Source: Opitutaceae bacterium TAV5
GTDB lineage: Bacteria; Verrucomicrobiota; Verrucomicrobiia; Opitutales; Opitutaceae
Reading direction: 5' to 3'
NCBI GenBank assembly: GCA_000242935.3
Contig: CP007053.1
Location: forward strand, 2,279,001-2,343,000
Length of the DNA: 64,000 nucleotides
In this document: one piece after another, positions 47,952 to 56,000 of the stretch
How the letters are laid out: each line of letters opens with the position of its first letter
Position numbering within the stretch: position 1 is the first letter of the stretch
Notes under the pieces: model-generated
Database searches by the model: none
What the model saw: only the letters and a program-made list of their open reading frames with translations
What the model was told of the DNA's origin: nothing
Translations under genes and position numbers: made by a program

Positions 47952-49241
47952 ATGCCCGACAATACAAACAAGGCATACAAAATGTCTTCCATCTCGCCCG
48001 ATCACATCGCCTCCTCTCCTGCCGTCGAAACGCATCTGCCGGCGTATGCCCGGGTGGCTCGCGAGGTGCAGGCCCGGCTGGCCAATATGAAGGTCGGCGA
48101 CCGGTTGCCGCCGGAACGCCAGTTTTGCGAAGAGCTGGGGGTGAGCCGGGTGACTCTGCGCAAGGCGATGGAATCGCTGCATCGCGAGGGTTTTTTGCAG
48201 ACACGGCGTGGCGGCGGCACACGGCTGGCGCGCGCGGTGGCACCGCCCCGCAGGACCGGGCTGACGGTGCATCGGCTGATCGGGCTGGTGGTGCCCACAG
48301 TGGAGAATTCGCTTATCTCGCGCATCGTGCGCGGGGCGGAGGCGCTGGCCGCGGAGCGGGGATTCCATGTGGCGCTGGCGCATGATCACGGCGACATGGA
48401 TTACCAGTTGAAACAATTGCGTCGCATGCTGGAGGGCGGCGTGGGAGGCGTGGCGGTCTTTCCGGATACCGGGAACGTGGTGCGGGCGGAATTTCACGAA
48501 CTGATCCGCCGGTTCAGCGCGCGTTCGATCCCGCTCGTGATGATCGACCGCTACGTGCCGGGCGTGGAGGCGCCGGGCGTGATGTCGGACAACGTGGCGG
48601 GCATGTACGCCGCCACCGAGCACCTGATCCTGAGCGGACACCGCCGGCTGGCGCTGCTCACCTTTGGCGAGGAAGGCGGCGTGACGGATCGCGAACGGCG
48701 CAAAGGATTTTTTCAGGCGCTCCAGGACTACGGCCTGCCTCCGCAACCGGTGCATGAGGCGGCGTTGGGCACGCGCGGCCATGAAGACACCGCCCGCGAA
48801 GCGGTGGCCGCGTGGCTGGCGGCCGACGCCGCACAGGCGCGGCAGGAAACCGGCGGCCTGGCCGCCGACGGGGTTCTCGACGGAAACAGTGCGACAGCCG
48901 GTGCGGCGCGCCCGCGCTTCGACGGCATCGCGTGCATGCAGGACAACATGGCCTACGGCGCGTTTCTCGCCCTGCGCGACGCCGGGCTTTCGGTGCCCGC
49001 GGACGTGTCGCTGGTCGGCTACGACAATCTCGACCGCGAGCTTTTCCAGGCCGCCGGCCTGCGGCTGACGAGCATCGACCAGCCGGCCGAGGACATCGGT
49101 CGCGAAGCGGCCGCGATCCTGATCGACCGGATCGAGGGATTACCCCGCGCGCTCACGCCGGCCACACCCGCAACCGCCGCCGGCAGCGGACGCGCGCAGC
49201 ACGTATTGCTCAAGCCGCGGCTGGTAGTGCGGGAATCGTAA
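47952..49241 (+). CDS. GntR-LacI hybrid transcriptional regulator
   Basis: A 429-residue regulator. The N-terminal GntR-type winged helix contains MKVGDRLPPERQFCEELGVS and RVTLRKAMESLHREGFLQTR. The rest is a LacI-type periplasmic-binding-like sensor (LIGLVVPTVENSLISRIVRG, IPLVMIDRYVPGVEAPGVMS, DVSLVGYDNLDRELF). This hybrid layout is known for AraR-like sugar regulators. The ATG at 47952 or 47982 may be used. It is divergent from the alpha-mannosidase gene and is its likely regulator, with an oligosaccharide or sugar as effector. Confidence 0.88.
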   Translation: MPDNTNKAYKMSSISPDHIASSPAVETHLPAYARVAREVQARLANMKVGDRLPPERQFCEELGVSRVTLRKAMESLHREGFLQTRRGGGTRLARAVAPPRRTGLTVHRLIGLVVPTVENSLISRIVRGAEALAAERGFHVALAHDHGDMDYQLKQLRRMLEGGVGGVAVFPDTGNVVRAEFHELIRRFSARSIPLVMIDRYVPGVEAPGVMSDNVAGMYAATEHLILSGHRRLALLTFGEEGGVTDRERRKGFFQALQDYGLPPQPVHEAALGTRGHEDTAREAVAAWLAADAAQARQETGGLAADGVLDGNSATAGAARPRFDGIACMQDNMAYGAFLALRDAGLSVPADVSLVGYDNLDRELFQAAGLRLTSIDQPAEDIGREAAAILIDRIEGLPRALTPATPATAAGSGRAQHVLLKPRLVVRES

Positions 49242-49263
49242 TAACCCGCGCCGCCGTTCATCA

Positions 49264-50064
49264 TCAACGCCCGGAATCAGCGGCCGGTTGCAGCTTCAGC
49301 CAACCGTACTGCGCCGGGGTATGGGGTTTGGGGACAGGAAGCCGTGAATCCGACCAGAGGGTAAAAATCCCCCACCCTCTTTCCGCGTGATTCCAGCGTC
49401 CGAAATTGGCGCGGACGGACTCCGGTCTCCGGCCAATTTCCCCCGGCATGGCCAACTCCCGACGAAGAAAACGCCACGGTATTTCGACTTCCGCGATCCA
49501 GCCCGCGCCGGTCGCCACCTTGCTCCAGGGACGCAGCGAATCCACCCGCTTCGTCGCAATGCGAACTTTCGGGCCGGCCTCCCAGGTGAAGTCGAGTTTT
49601 TCGGGATTCCACACGCGCAAGTCGGTGAGCACTCCGCGCGCGTTGATTTCAAGACCGATTCCTTCGCCGATATCGTCTTCCGGCCGGGCAAAAAACAGCT
49701 CCACACAATCGTCCGCGTACGTGTCGCCGTCGTGCTGGCGGGTCGGGTCGGCGCGGATGTAGCGGTCTTCACACAAAAACGCCACGACGAGCGACCGGCC
49801 GGTGTCGAGGAGGAGAACTTCGGTCGACTCTGGCGGATGCGACTTCTGGTTCCAGAAATCGCACAACGTCAGCCGCGCCGCGTGCGTCCAGACCGGTTCG
49901 GAAAGGCGGGCGTCGATATGTATCACCTTATCGGGTACGAACAGAACCCGCGCCGTCGGCGGGGCGTCCCGGGCCGATGGCGATCGGCGCCCACAGAGCA
50001 AGCCGCCGGCGAGAGCGATCGCCGCAAACCCGGCAAAGGCGGGAAATGAACGCCATCGAAACAT
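49264..50064 (-). CDS. Secreted CBM9-like protein
   Basis: A 266-residue exported protein from the ATG at 50064 (MFRWRSFP). A hydrophobic leader (FAGFAAIALAGGLLCG) is followed by a domain like family 9 carbohydrate-binding modules: IDARLSEPVWTHAARLTLCD, VLLLDTGRSLVVAFLCEDRY, DDCVELFFARPEDD and AEVEIPWRFLRREL. Such proteins often bind plant glycans. Its start shares one base with the stop of the PEP-CTERM gene upstream (TGATG), so translation is coupled. It is the last gene of locus IV. Confidence 0.75.
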   Translation of the reverse strand: MFRWRSFPAFAGFAAIALAGGLLCGRRSPSARDAPPTARVLFVPDKVIHIDARLSEPVWTHAARLTLCDFWNQKSHPPESTEVLLLDTGRSLVVAFLCEDRYIRADPTRQHDGDTYADDCVELFFARPEDDIGEGIGLEINARGVLTDLRVWNPEKLDFTWEAGPKVRIATKRVDSLRPWSKVATGAGWIAEVEIPWRFLRRELAMPGEIGRRPESVRANFGRWNHAERGWGIFTLWSDSRLPVPKPHTPAQYGWLKLQPAADSGR

Positions 50065-50849
50065 CACCTGCGACAACGCGCGAAACGCATGCCGGCCACA
50101 AGCAGCAACACGCCCAGCCCGCCGAGCATCGCCGTGGTTGCCGGTTCGGGAATGGCCGCCGGGGTGTAGGTGAGGGTAAGGTTATCAAATGTGAAACTCT
50201 GGTTGTTGGGCAGATTGGCCCGGATTACGAAACCTGCCGTCGATCCGATGACGGAGGCACCGCCAGCGGTGGTCGTCGTGTCGTCAATCATAAAGGTGTA
50301 TATCCAGGAGGTTGCACCCACGCCCGGCAACGGGGCGAGGGTGGCGGTAATGCCAGTTGTGATACGATCATTCCACAGGTTTCCGTCTCCCGTCGAGGTC
50401 GCCAGGAGATTGACCCCGATCACAGCGGTGCTGGTCAGCGCGTAGCTGGCAGAAAATGTGCCCACATCGAATGTCACCGTGTAGGTGCCGGATTGCAGGG
50501 TGACACCTTCGAAAAACTTGCCGGTACCACGGTAGGCCGTCGCACCGCTGAGATTGAGGCCGCGAAAGTAATAGTTTCCGGCGGTGACGCTGACGCCCTG
50601 CGTTGTGGCGGAATCAATCCTGTTGTTGTTCGCGTAGGGATCGGTTCCTCCATAGTAGGAGAGATCCCAGCCTTGGCTGCTCTCGACGGCGTCGGTCAGC
50701 GTCCAGCCGCCGTCACCCGAATTGACAAGCGTCCAGCCGGTGGTGACAGGCGTGACGGCGTGGACAACCGTCGCACCGGACAGCGCGGCGAGGATCAGGG
50801 AAGCGGCCCGGAGCAGGCTCTTCGAAGCATGCGTTGATTTCGTATTCAT
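50064..50849 (-). CDS. PEP-CTERM domain protein
   Basis: A 261-residue exported protein from the ATG at 50849. The signal peptide ends near GATVVHAVT. The body is a single beta-sandwich (YYFRGLNLSGATAYRGTGKF, LQSGTYTVTFDVGTFSASYA, SFTFDNLTLTYTP) followed by the sorting tail IPEPATTAMLGGLGVLLLVA and basic RFARCRR. It shares themes (NxxGW start, FFDG/FFEGVT) with the untailed secreted protein at 54115-54738, as a tailed/untailed pair. It is coupled to the CBM9-like gene downstream. Confidence 0.88.
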   Translation of the reverse strand: MNTKSTHASKSLLRAASLILAALSGATVVHAVTPVTTGWTLVNSGDGGWTLTDAVESSQGWDLSYYGGTDPYANNNRIDSATTQGVSVTAGNYYFRGLNLSGATAYRGTGKFFEGVTLQSGTYTVTFDVGTFSASYALTSTAVIGVNLLATSTGDGNLWNDRITTGITATLAPLPGVGATSWIYTFMIDDTTTTAGGASVIGSTAGFVIRANLPNNQSFTFDNLTLTYTPAAIPEPATTAMLGGLGVLLLVAGMRFARCRR

Positions 50850-50989
50850 TTTTATATTACACACCTGATTTTTATGCGGATGCACGGGGATGAAAGATTG
50901 ATGCGGACGGAACCCGGCTGATGACAAAAGCAGGCGGAGACCGTTTCCCGAACGGGAAACGCGCCCCTTCCGAAAACGGATGGAGGTGT

Positions 50990-51670
50990 TTATCTGGAGG
51001 ATATCTCGTCGAGTTTATCCCACTTATAGGAATTGCCGGGAGTGATAACCGCGGAGGTTTTTGCGACAGGCAGCCAGCTGGCGCTGCCGTTGAGACGGAA
51101 GACGTGCAGGCCACTGCCGGCGTGGTTGGGCAGAGGTTCCGTACCGGAGGTCCACGGAGTGGGTGTCCACCATGCGCAGAAGTCCGACACAACCGCCCGC
51201 ATGGGGGTTTCGGCAGCCAGAGCATCGAGCCGGGTGCTGGCATTGATGTCGTCCGGATTCATCCAGTAGGTGCAGAGAACGCCGGCATCACGATTGGCGA
51301 TAAGGTCGCGACGGGAAGGGTCCGTATCGGGACAAATCAGGATATCGGGAGTTTTTTTGAGATTGGCAGGATTGGCCGGCGCATTGACGCCAAGGTAAGG
51401 CAGGAGCAGCCCGAACTGGAGGTACGCCCCCCCTTCCTGGACAAGGGTCATTTTCCTGCCGCTGACCTTGGGACCATACCCCTTGTTGTCATCAGCGTAG
51501 AGGAAGATTGCTGTTCCGATCTGGCGGATATTGCTCAGGCAGGAAGCCCGGCGGGCACTCTGGCGGACCTTGCCGACGACAGGGATGATAATCGCCGCCA
51601 GGATGCCGATGATGGCGATGACGGTCAGCAACTCGATGAGCGTAAACGCCCGGGTGTTTTTTGTTTTCAT
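50990..51670 (-). CDS. Divergent H-X9-DG type pseudopilin
   Basis: A 226-residue pseudopilin from the ATG at 51670 (MKTKNTRAF). The prepilin site reads [20 protein letters not shown], with Ala instead of Gly at the cleavage position. The C-terminal hallmark is altered to HAGSGLHVFRLNG, one residue longer than H-x9-DG and with Asn for Asp. Its start overlaps the GH74-like gene stop by four bases (ATGA), so it is translationally coupled. It may be specialised or partly degraded. Confidence 0.85.
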   Translation of the reverse strand: MKTKNTRAFTLIELLTVIAIIGILAAIIIPVVGKVRQSARRASCLSNIRQIGTAIFLYADDNKGYGPKVSGRKMTLVQEGGAYLQFGLLLPYLGVNAPANPANLKKTPDILICPDTDPSRRDLIANRDAGVLCTYWMNPDDINASTRLDALAAETPMRAVVSDFCAWWTPTPWTSGTEPLPNHAGSGLHVFRLNGSASWLPVAKTSAVITPGNSYKWDKLDEISSR

Positions 51671-54078
51671 GGGGAAGAAAGTGCGGTGGCGGTGGTGACG
51701 ACTGCGGGAGCGACGGACACCTTTTCCGAACGCGTGCCGCGCCACACGCCGGCGCCGAAATTGGTCACATAGATGGTGTGCGGATCGCGTGGATCGAAAG
51801 TCATCGTGAGCGGACGCCAGAAGGGATAATTCCCGATCCGCGTCCACGTGGCTCCGCCGTTGCGGCTGGTGTGGAGTCCGTCGCCGCGGTCTTGCCAGGA
51901 GGAGGCATAGAGGCGTTGCGGATCACGCGGATCGGCGGCCACGGCGTAGGTCGAATGGTCGCGAATGCGCGTCCAGGTCCCGCCGGCATCATCGCTTTTC
52001 CAGGCGCCGCCGCCGGTCGCCGGCTCGTCGAAAACATCCTTCATGTGCAACGCGCTCACATAGAGCGTGTCAGGGCGACCCGCGTCGGGCGGCGTCACTT
52101 GGGTGAGAAACGGGTTGGCAGGATCGGAAAACAGTTTTTGCCAGTGGCGGCCCTGATCGTCGCTGGCATAGAGGGCGCCGGGGAGGACACGACCGCCGCC
52201 GACATGGCGGACGGTGGTGAGCGCGTAGAGGCGCCGGCCGCGGGCGTCGCCGGTGATGCGCAGGACGTTGAGGTTGTCGAAGGCGAACCCGGTGTTGCGC
52301 AATTGCCAGGTTTTGCCGGCATCCTCGCTGACATAAGCGCCGAAGCCGGGCACCGCAGCCCAGAGCCGGCGGGCGGAAGCGGGCGAGGAGGGATCGAGCC
52401 AGATGTCCGTCACGGCCTTGCGCGGGAGTTCGCCCTTCGCCGCGGAGCTGCCGGAGGCCATGCCAGCGACGGGCGCCCAGTTTTCCCCGGCATCGGTGGA
52501 AACCACGACTCCGCCGATATCCTGGCCGAAGCCGGTCTGGTAGCCCCACATGGGGATGTCGTGCGTGACGGAACTGGCGCCCCACACTCGGTCAGGCCGG
52601 TCAGGGTCGAAAGCGAGCGCGTAGGTGTTGTTGTGCCAAGGATTGCCGTCGGGGCGATAACGCCAGGTTGCGCCGCTGTCCGCGCTGCGCCAGCCGCCGA
52701 AATCGGTGAGAGCTACGTAACGACGCTCCGGATACACAGGGTGAAAATAGTAGCGCCAGGCGCTGGTCACCATCATGCCGCCGGCGGGTTGCCGGTTTTT
52801 CTCGCCATCAGGAGCATGGACCTGCCGCCAGGTATTGCCGCCGTCGCGGGTAACGAGGGCGCTGGTGATCGTGGTGGCGAATACATGGTCGGGGTCGCGC
52901 GGATTGACCTCCATGCCGGCGGGGGCGAACGTCCAGCCCCACTGGCCGCGCAGCCAGGAGCTGTTGGCGATGTTGTAGCCAGGCGCATCGGCGTCGTGAC
53001 GCCAGACGCAGCGCCAGTTTTCCCCGGCGTCGTCGCTGCGATAGAGCGCCCGCGGAGCCTCGCCGGGAGATTCGCGATGGCGGGGATCGCCGCCCTCGAT
53101 GGATGCGTAGATGATTTTCGGATACGCCGGGCTGGCGGCGAGCAGGCCGAAGGAAGCGTCGGCGGCGCGGGATCCGGCGAGGAGGCCGTTGCGCGGCGCG
53201 GCGCGCCAGGTGCGGCTGGCGTCGGTGGAAAGCCAGAGCCAGCGGCGTCCGTCTTTTTTGCCGGCACGGGTGGCCGTGGTGTCGGTCGTGGCGACGGCGT
53301 AGAGGAAGGTAGCGTCGTCCTCCCCCGCCCCGCCGGCGAAATCGAGAAGGGCGGGCGCGCCATCCTTGCCCGGCGCAGGCAGGCCGGCGGACGCAGCGGT
53401 CCAGGTGGAGCCGGCGTCGTCACTGCGCCATACGCCGGTCTGTGTGGCGACGACGAGTGCCGGACCGACGGCGGACGGGAGCCAGAGCGCATTGATAACC
53501 GCGCCCGCGGCGGCAGGCAGGGCGGCCGCTTCGCGCCAGGTGCGGCCGGAATCGGCCGAGAGGAAAACCCGGGCGCGCCGGTGCTGCGGGGTCGCATTGA
53601 AAAAAGCCGCGCCGGTGGCGGGCGCGCGCGGATCGAAGGTCGTGACACGGGGACCGCGGTGGAGTGCCGCGCCGTTTGCACCGGTTTCATCCCACGGCCC
53701 GGTTTGCAACGTCCAGGTGCGGCCGGTGTCGTCGCTGCGATAAAAGCCGGCGGCTGCGCCGACGAAGACGAGTTGCGGATCGGCCGGGTGAAAGGTCCAC
53801 AGGTGATGCGGCTGGTAGTGCAGCTTGCGCAACGCCGCCTGCGGAGGCATGTGCCACGATGCGCCGCCATCGGCGCTGCGGTATACGCCGCCCATGTCGC
53901 TCGCGCTGAAGAGCAGTCCGGGATCGTGCGGCGAGAGGCCCGGGCTCATGAAGCGCCCGCCGCCCCCGATGCCGGCGGCCTCCCAGGACCATGTCTCGGC
54001 CGGCACGGCGGCGGACGCGGGAGAAACGGAAATGGCGAGCGCGGCAACCATGGCTGAACTTGTTTTTCGGAGAGTCAT
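51667..54078 (-). CDS. Secreted BNR-repeat protein, GH74/xyloglucanase-like
   Basis: An 803-residue exported protein with a signal peptide ending near SPASAAVPA. The body consists of many BNR/Asp-box repeats, S-x-D-x-G-x-T-W, for example YRSADGGASW, YRSDDTGRTW, WRSDDAGSTW and TSRNGGATW, which form beta-propellers. Two-propeller proteins of this size include GH74 xyloglucanases; sialidases and Vps10-like proteins also have Asp boxes. The catalytic Asp pair cannot be fixed by eye. It is the main enzyme of locus IV, with a coupled pseudopilin gene downstream. Confidence 0.82.
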   Translation of the reverse strand: MTLRKTSSAMVAALAISVSPASAAVPAETWSWEAAGIGGGGRFMSPGLSPHDPGLLFSASDMGGVYRSADGGASWHMPPQAALRKLHYQPHHLWTFHPADPQLVFVGAAAGFYRSDDTGRTWTLQTGPWDETGANGAALHRGPRVTTFDPRAPATGAAFFNATPQHRRARVFLSADSGRTWREAAALPAAAGAVINALWLPSAVGPALVVATQTGVWRSDDAGSTWTAASAGLPAPGKDGAPALLDFAGGAGEDDATFLYAVATTDTTATRAGKKDGRRWLWLSTDASRTWRAAPRNGLLAGSRAADASFGLLAASPAYPKIIYASIEGGDPRHRESPGEAPRALYRSDDAGENWRCVWRHDADAPGYNIANSSWLRGQWGWTFAPAGMEVNPRDPDHVFATTITSALVTRDGGNTWRQVHAPDGEKNRQPAGGMMVTSAWRYYFHPVYPERRYVALTDFGGWRSADSGATWRYRPDGNPWHNNTYALAFDPDRPDRVWGASSVTHDIPMWGYQTGFGQDIGGVVVSTDAGENWAPVAGMASGSSAAKGELPRKAVTDIWLDPSSPASARRLWAAVPGFGAYVSEDAGKTWQLRNTGFAFDNLNVLRITGDARGRRLYALTTVRHVGGGRVLPGALYASDDQGRHWQKLFSDPANPFLTQVTPPDAGRPDTLYVSALHMKDVFDEPATGGGAWKSDDAGGTWTRIRDHSTYAVAADPRDPQRLYASSWQDRGDGLHTSRNGGATWTRIGNYPFWRPLTMTFDPRDPHTIYVTNFGAGVWRGTRSEKVSVAPAVVTTATALSSP

Positions 54079-54114
54079 TGCACGGACGCAGGGAGGGCGG
54101 AAGGCCTTCGGTGT

Positions 54115-54738
54115 TCAGTCGGCGACGCGGCGGATCTCCACGTTGTCGAAAGCGAAGCCGGTGTCTTTTCTGGTGTTGGAGAGAATCAGCAAACCGAGCG
54201 GAGCGCCGATGGCGGGCTTGCCACCGCCGGTCTGCGCGCCGGGTTCGATGCGGAAAACACAAGTCCACCTCGCCCAGCCACCGTCGGGCGGCAGGGGGCG
54301 CTCTTCCTTTTGCGGCGCGCGAGGGATGCGCTGGCTCCACTTGTAAACGCCGGCGCCGTCCGTGTCGGCCAGCAAGGTGACGGAAAGGTTGGTGATGAAA
54401 TCGAGATCGGGAAACTTGCCGACCGAAAGCGTTATTTCCCAGAGGCCGGGCTCGACCGTCACGCCCTTGAAAAACCGGGCCGCGCCGCGGTTGGTCGCCG
54501 GCGGCCTGGTGTCGAGCGTGTTGCGGCCGTCGAAAAACGCCGCGCCTTTTTCCGGCGCGAGGCCGGCGGTCCCGCCGATGAACTTGCCCTGCGTGACGAC
54601 CTCCCACCCGTCGTTCGCCTCGACCGGGTCGGAAACGGACGCGTCCAGCGCCGCGGCGGCGCTCCGCGACAGGCCGCCGGCCAGCGAAAGCGGGATCAGG
54701 GCCACCAGTGGCAGAAGACGATAAGCGGGAGGATTCAT
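54115..54738 (-). CDS. Secreted hypothetical protein, untailed relative of PEP-CTERM proteins
   Basis: A 207-residue exported protein from the ATG at 54738 (MNPPAYRLL). The signal peptide ends near LSRSAAAAL. The mature part is a beta-sandwich (NDGWEVVTQGKFIGGTAGLA, AARFFKGVTVEPGLWEITLS, GFAFDNVEIRRVAD) without a PEP-CTERM tail. It resembles the body of the PEP-CTERM protein at 50064-50849. It is the first gene of the locus IV minus-strand run and is divergent from the LacI regulator. Confidence 0.72.
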   Translation of the reverse strand: MNPPAYRLLPLVALIPLSLAGGLSRSAAAALDASVSDPVEANDGWEVVTQGKFIGGTAGLAPEKGAAFFDGRNTLDTRPPATNRGAARFFKGVTVEPGLWEITLSVGKFPDLDFITNLSVTLLADTDGAGVYKWSQRIPRAPQKEERPLPPDGGWARWTCVFRIEPGAQTGGGKPAIGAPLGLLILSNTRKDTGFAFDNVEIRRVAD

Positions 54739-54773
54739 GGCACGGATAAAAGCAGGGTTCGATTCGGGTGAAT

Positions 54774-54785
54774 GGCAACGTTGCC
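54774..54785. promoter_or_regulatory. Candidate LacI-type operator
   Basis: GGCAACGTTGCC is a perfect 12-base palindrome between the divergent secreted-protein gene (start 54738) and the LacI regulator gene (start 54860). Its place and even symmetry fit a LacI-family operator for both. Confidence 0.5.
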
Positions 54786-54859
54786 GGGACGGCGCGCCAG
54801 CGCGAGATCGACAAGACCGATCCCGTTCGGTAAACAGGCCGGTAAAACTTCGCAAACCG

Positions 54860-55921
54860 ATGGCCCGTCCTGTCACTGTCAAAGAAATCGCCGCCCGGCT
54901 CGGGTTGAGCAAATCCACGGTGTCGGTCGCGCTGCGCGGGCTTCCCGGCACTTCCGGAAAATTGCGCGAGAAGGTCCGGCGCACCGCGGAAAAACTCGGT
55001 TACCGGCAGAATCCGCTTATCGGCATCCACATGGCGCATGTGCGCAACGCCCGCGGACCGCGCTACGAGGCCACGCTCGCGTGGATCGACAACCACCCGA
55101 CGAAGGACGGACTGCGCTCCATCCCCATTTTCAACGAGTATTTTCTGGGCGCGCGCGAGCAGGCCGAAAACAGCGGTTTCAGGCTGGAAGAGTTCTGGCT
55201 GCACGCGCCGGGCATGAGCCCCGATCGGCTGGCCCGCATCCTGCGCGCACGGGGCATCACCGGCCTGCTTCTCGGGCCGCAGCCGACTTCGGGTTGCACA
55301 CTCGACCTGGACTGGCCGCAGTTTTCTGCCGTGACGATCGACTACGCACTCGTTTCCCCGCGACTGCACCTGATCAACAATCATCACTACCGCACCATGC
55401 GCGGCGCGTTGGCAAAACTGCGCGGTTTCGGATACCGCCGCGTCGGCACGGCGATCAATGCGGAAAACAACAGCCGTGTGGATCACGGCTGGTCGGCGAT
55501 CGTGTGGGAAGATTACCACCTGCTGCCGCCGCGCCGCCGGATCCCGCCGCTGGTGTTTCACGAGGTCGACCTGCCGCTGACGGCGGAGATGTTTTGCGAG
55601 TGGTTCACGCGTTACCGTCCGGATGCGATCATCGCCGAGGACTACATCGCGCCGATTCACGCCGGGCTCGCCTCGCTCGGGCTCAAGGCGGGGCGCGACG
55701 TGGCGCTGGCGCTGCGCGGAGTCGCCGCCAGCGACCGGGAACATGCCGGCATGCACCAGAACGAGCGGCTTATCGGAGCGGCGGCGGTGGATTTTCTGGT
55801 GGGCATGCTGCACCGCAACGAACGCGGCATCCCTGCCGTGCCGCAGCGGTTGCTGGTCGAGAGCACCTGGCAACCGGGGCCGAGCGTGGACGAACGCGGA
55901 CCGCGGACGCCTGTCGCATAG
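54860..55921 (+). CDS. LacI-family transcriptional regulator
   Basis: A 353-residue regulator from the ATG at 54860 (MARPVTVKEI). The helix-turn-helix and hinge read VKEIAARLGLSKSTVSVALR then EKLGYRQNPLIGIHMAHVRN. The effector domain (GMSPDRLARILRARGITGLL, AKLRGFGYRRVGTAINAENN) resembles that of the LacI regulator at 37181-38254, including a shared ILRARGI segment. It is divergent from the locus IV run and is followed by an esterase gene on its own strand. It probably represses both sides until a glycan fragment binds. Confidence 0.9.
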   Translation: MARPVTVKEIAARLGLSKSTVSVALRGLPGTSGKLREKVRRTAEKLGYRQNPLIGIHMAHVRNARGPRYEATLAWIDNHPTKDGLRSIPIFNEYFLGAREQAENSGFRLEEFWLHAPGMSPDRLARILRARGITGLLLGPQPTSGCTLDLDWPQFSAVTIDYALVSPRLHLINNHHYRTMRGALAKLRGFGYRRVGTAINAENNSRVDHGWSAIVWEDYHLLPPRRRIPPLVFHEVDLPLTAEMFCEWFTRYRPDAIIAEDYIAPIHAGLASLGLKAGRDVALALRGVAASDREHAGMHQNERLIGAAAVDFLVGMLHRNERGIPAVPQRLLVESTWQPGPSVDERGPRTPVA

Positions 55922-56000
55922 AGGCCACGGCTTCGCGATCCGAACGGGATCGCCTCGCCCGCGCTTTCGTCATGCGGCGCGGCGGACATGGTAATGCAGC

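Noticed and set aside
51661-54057. 798-codon plus-strand frame opposite the BNR-repeat gene
   Set aside because: Its Gly/Ala/Arg repetitiveness mirrors the Asp-box repeats on the other strand, so it is not an independent gene.
54755-54775. Possible tRNA T-loop (GGTTCGATTC)
   Set aside because: No acceptor stem, anticodon arm or CCA-compatible end can be paired around it.
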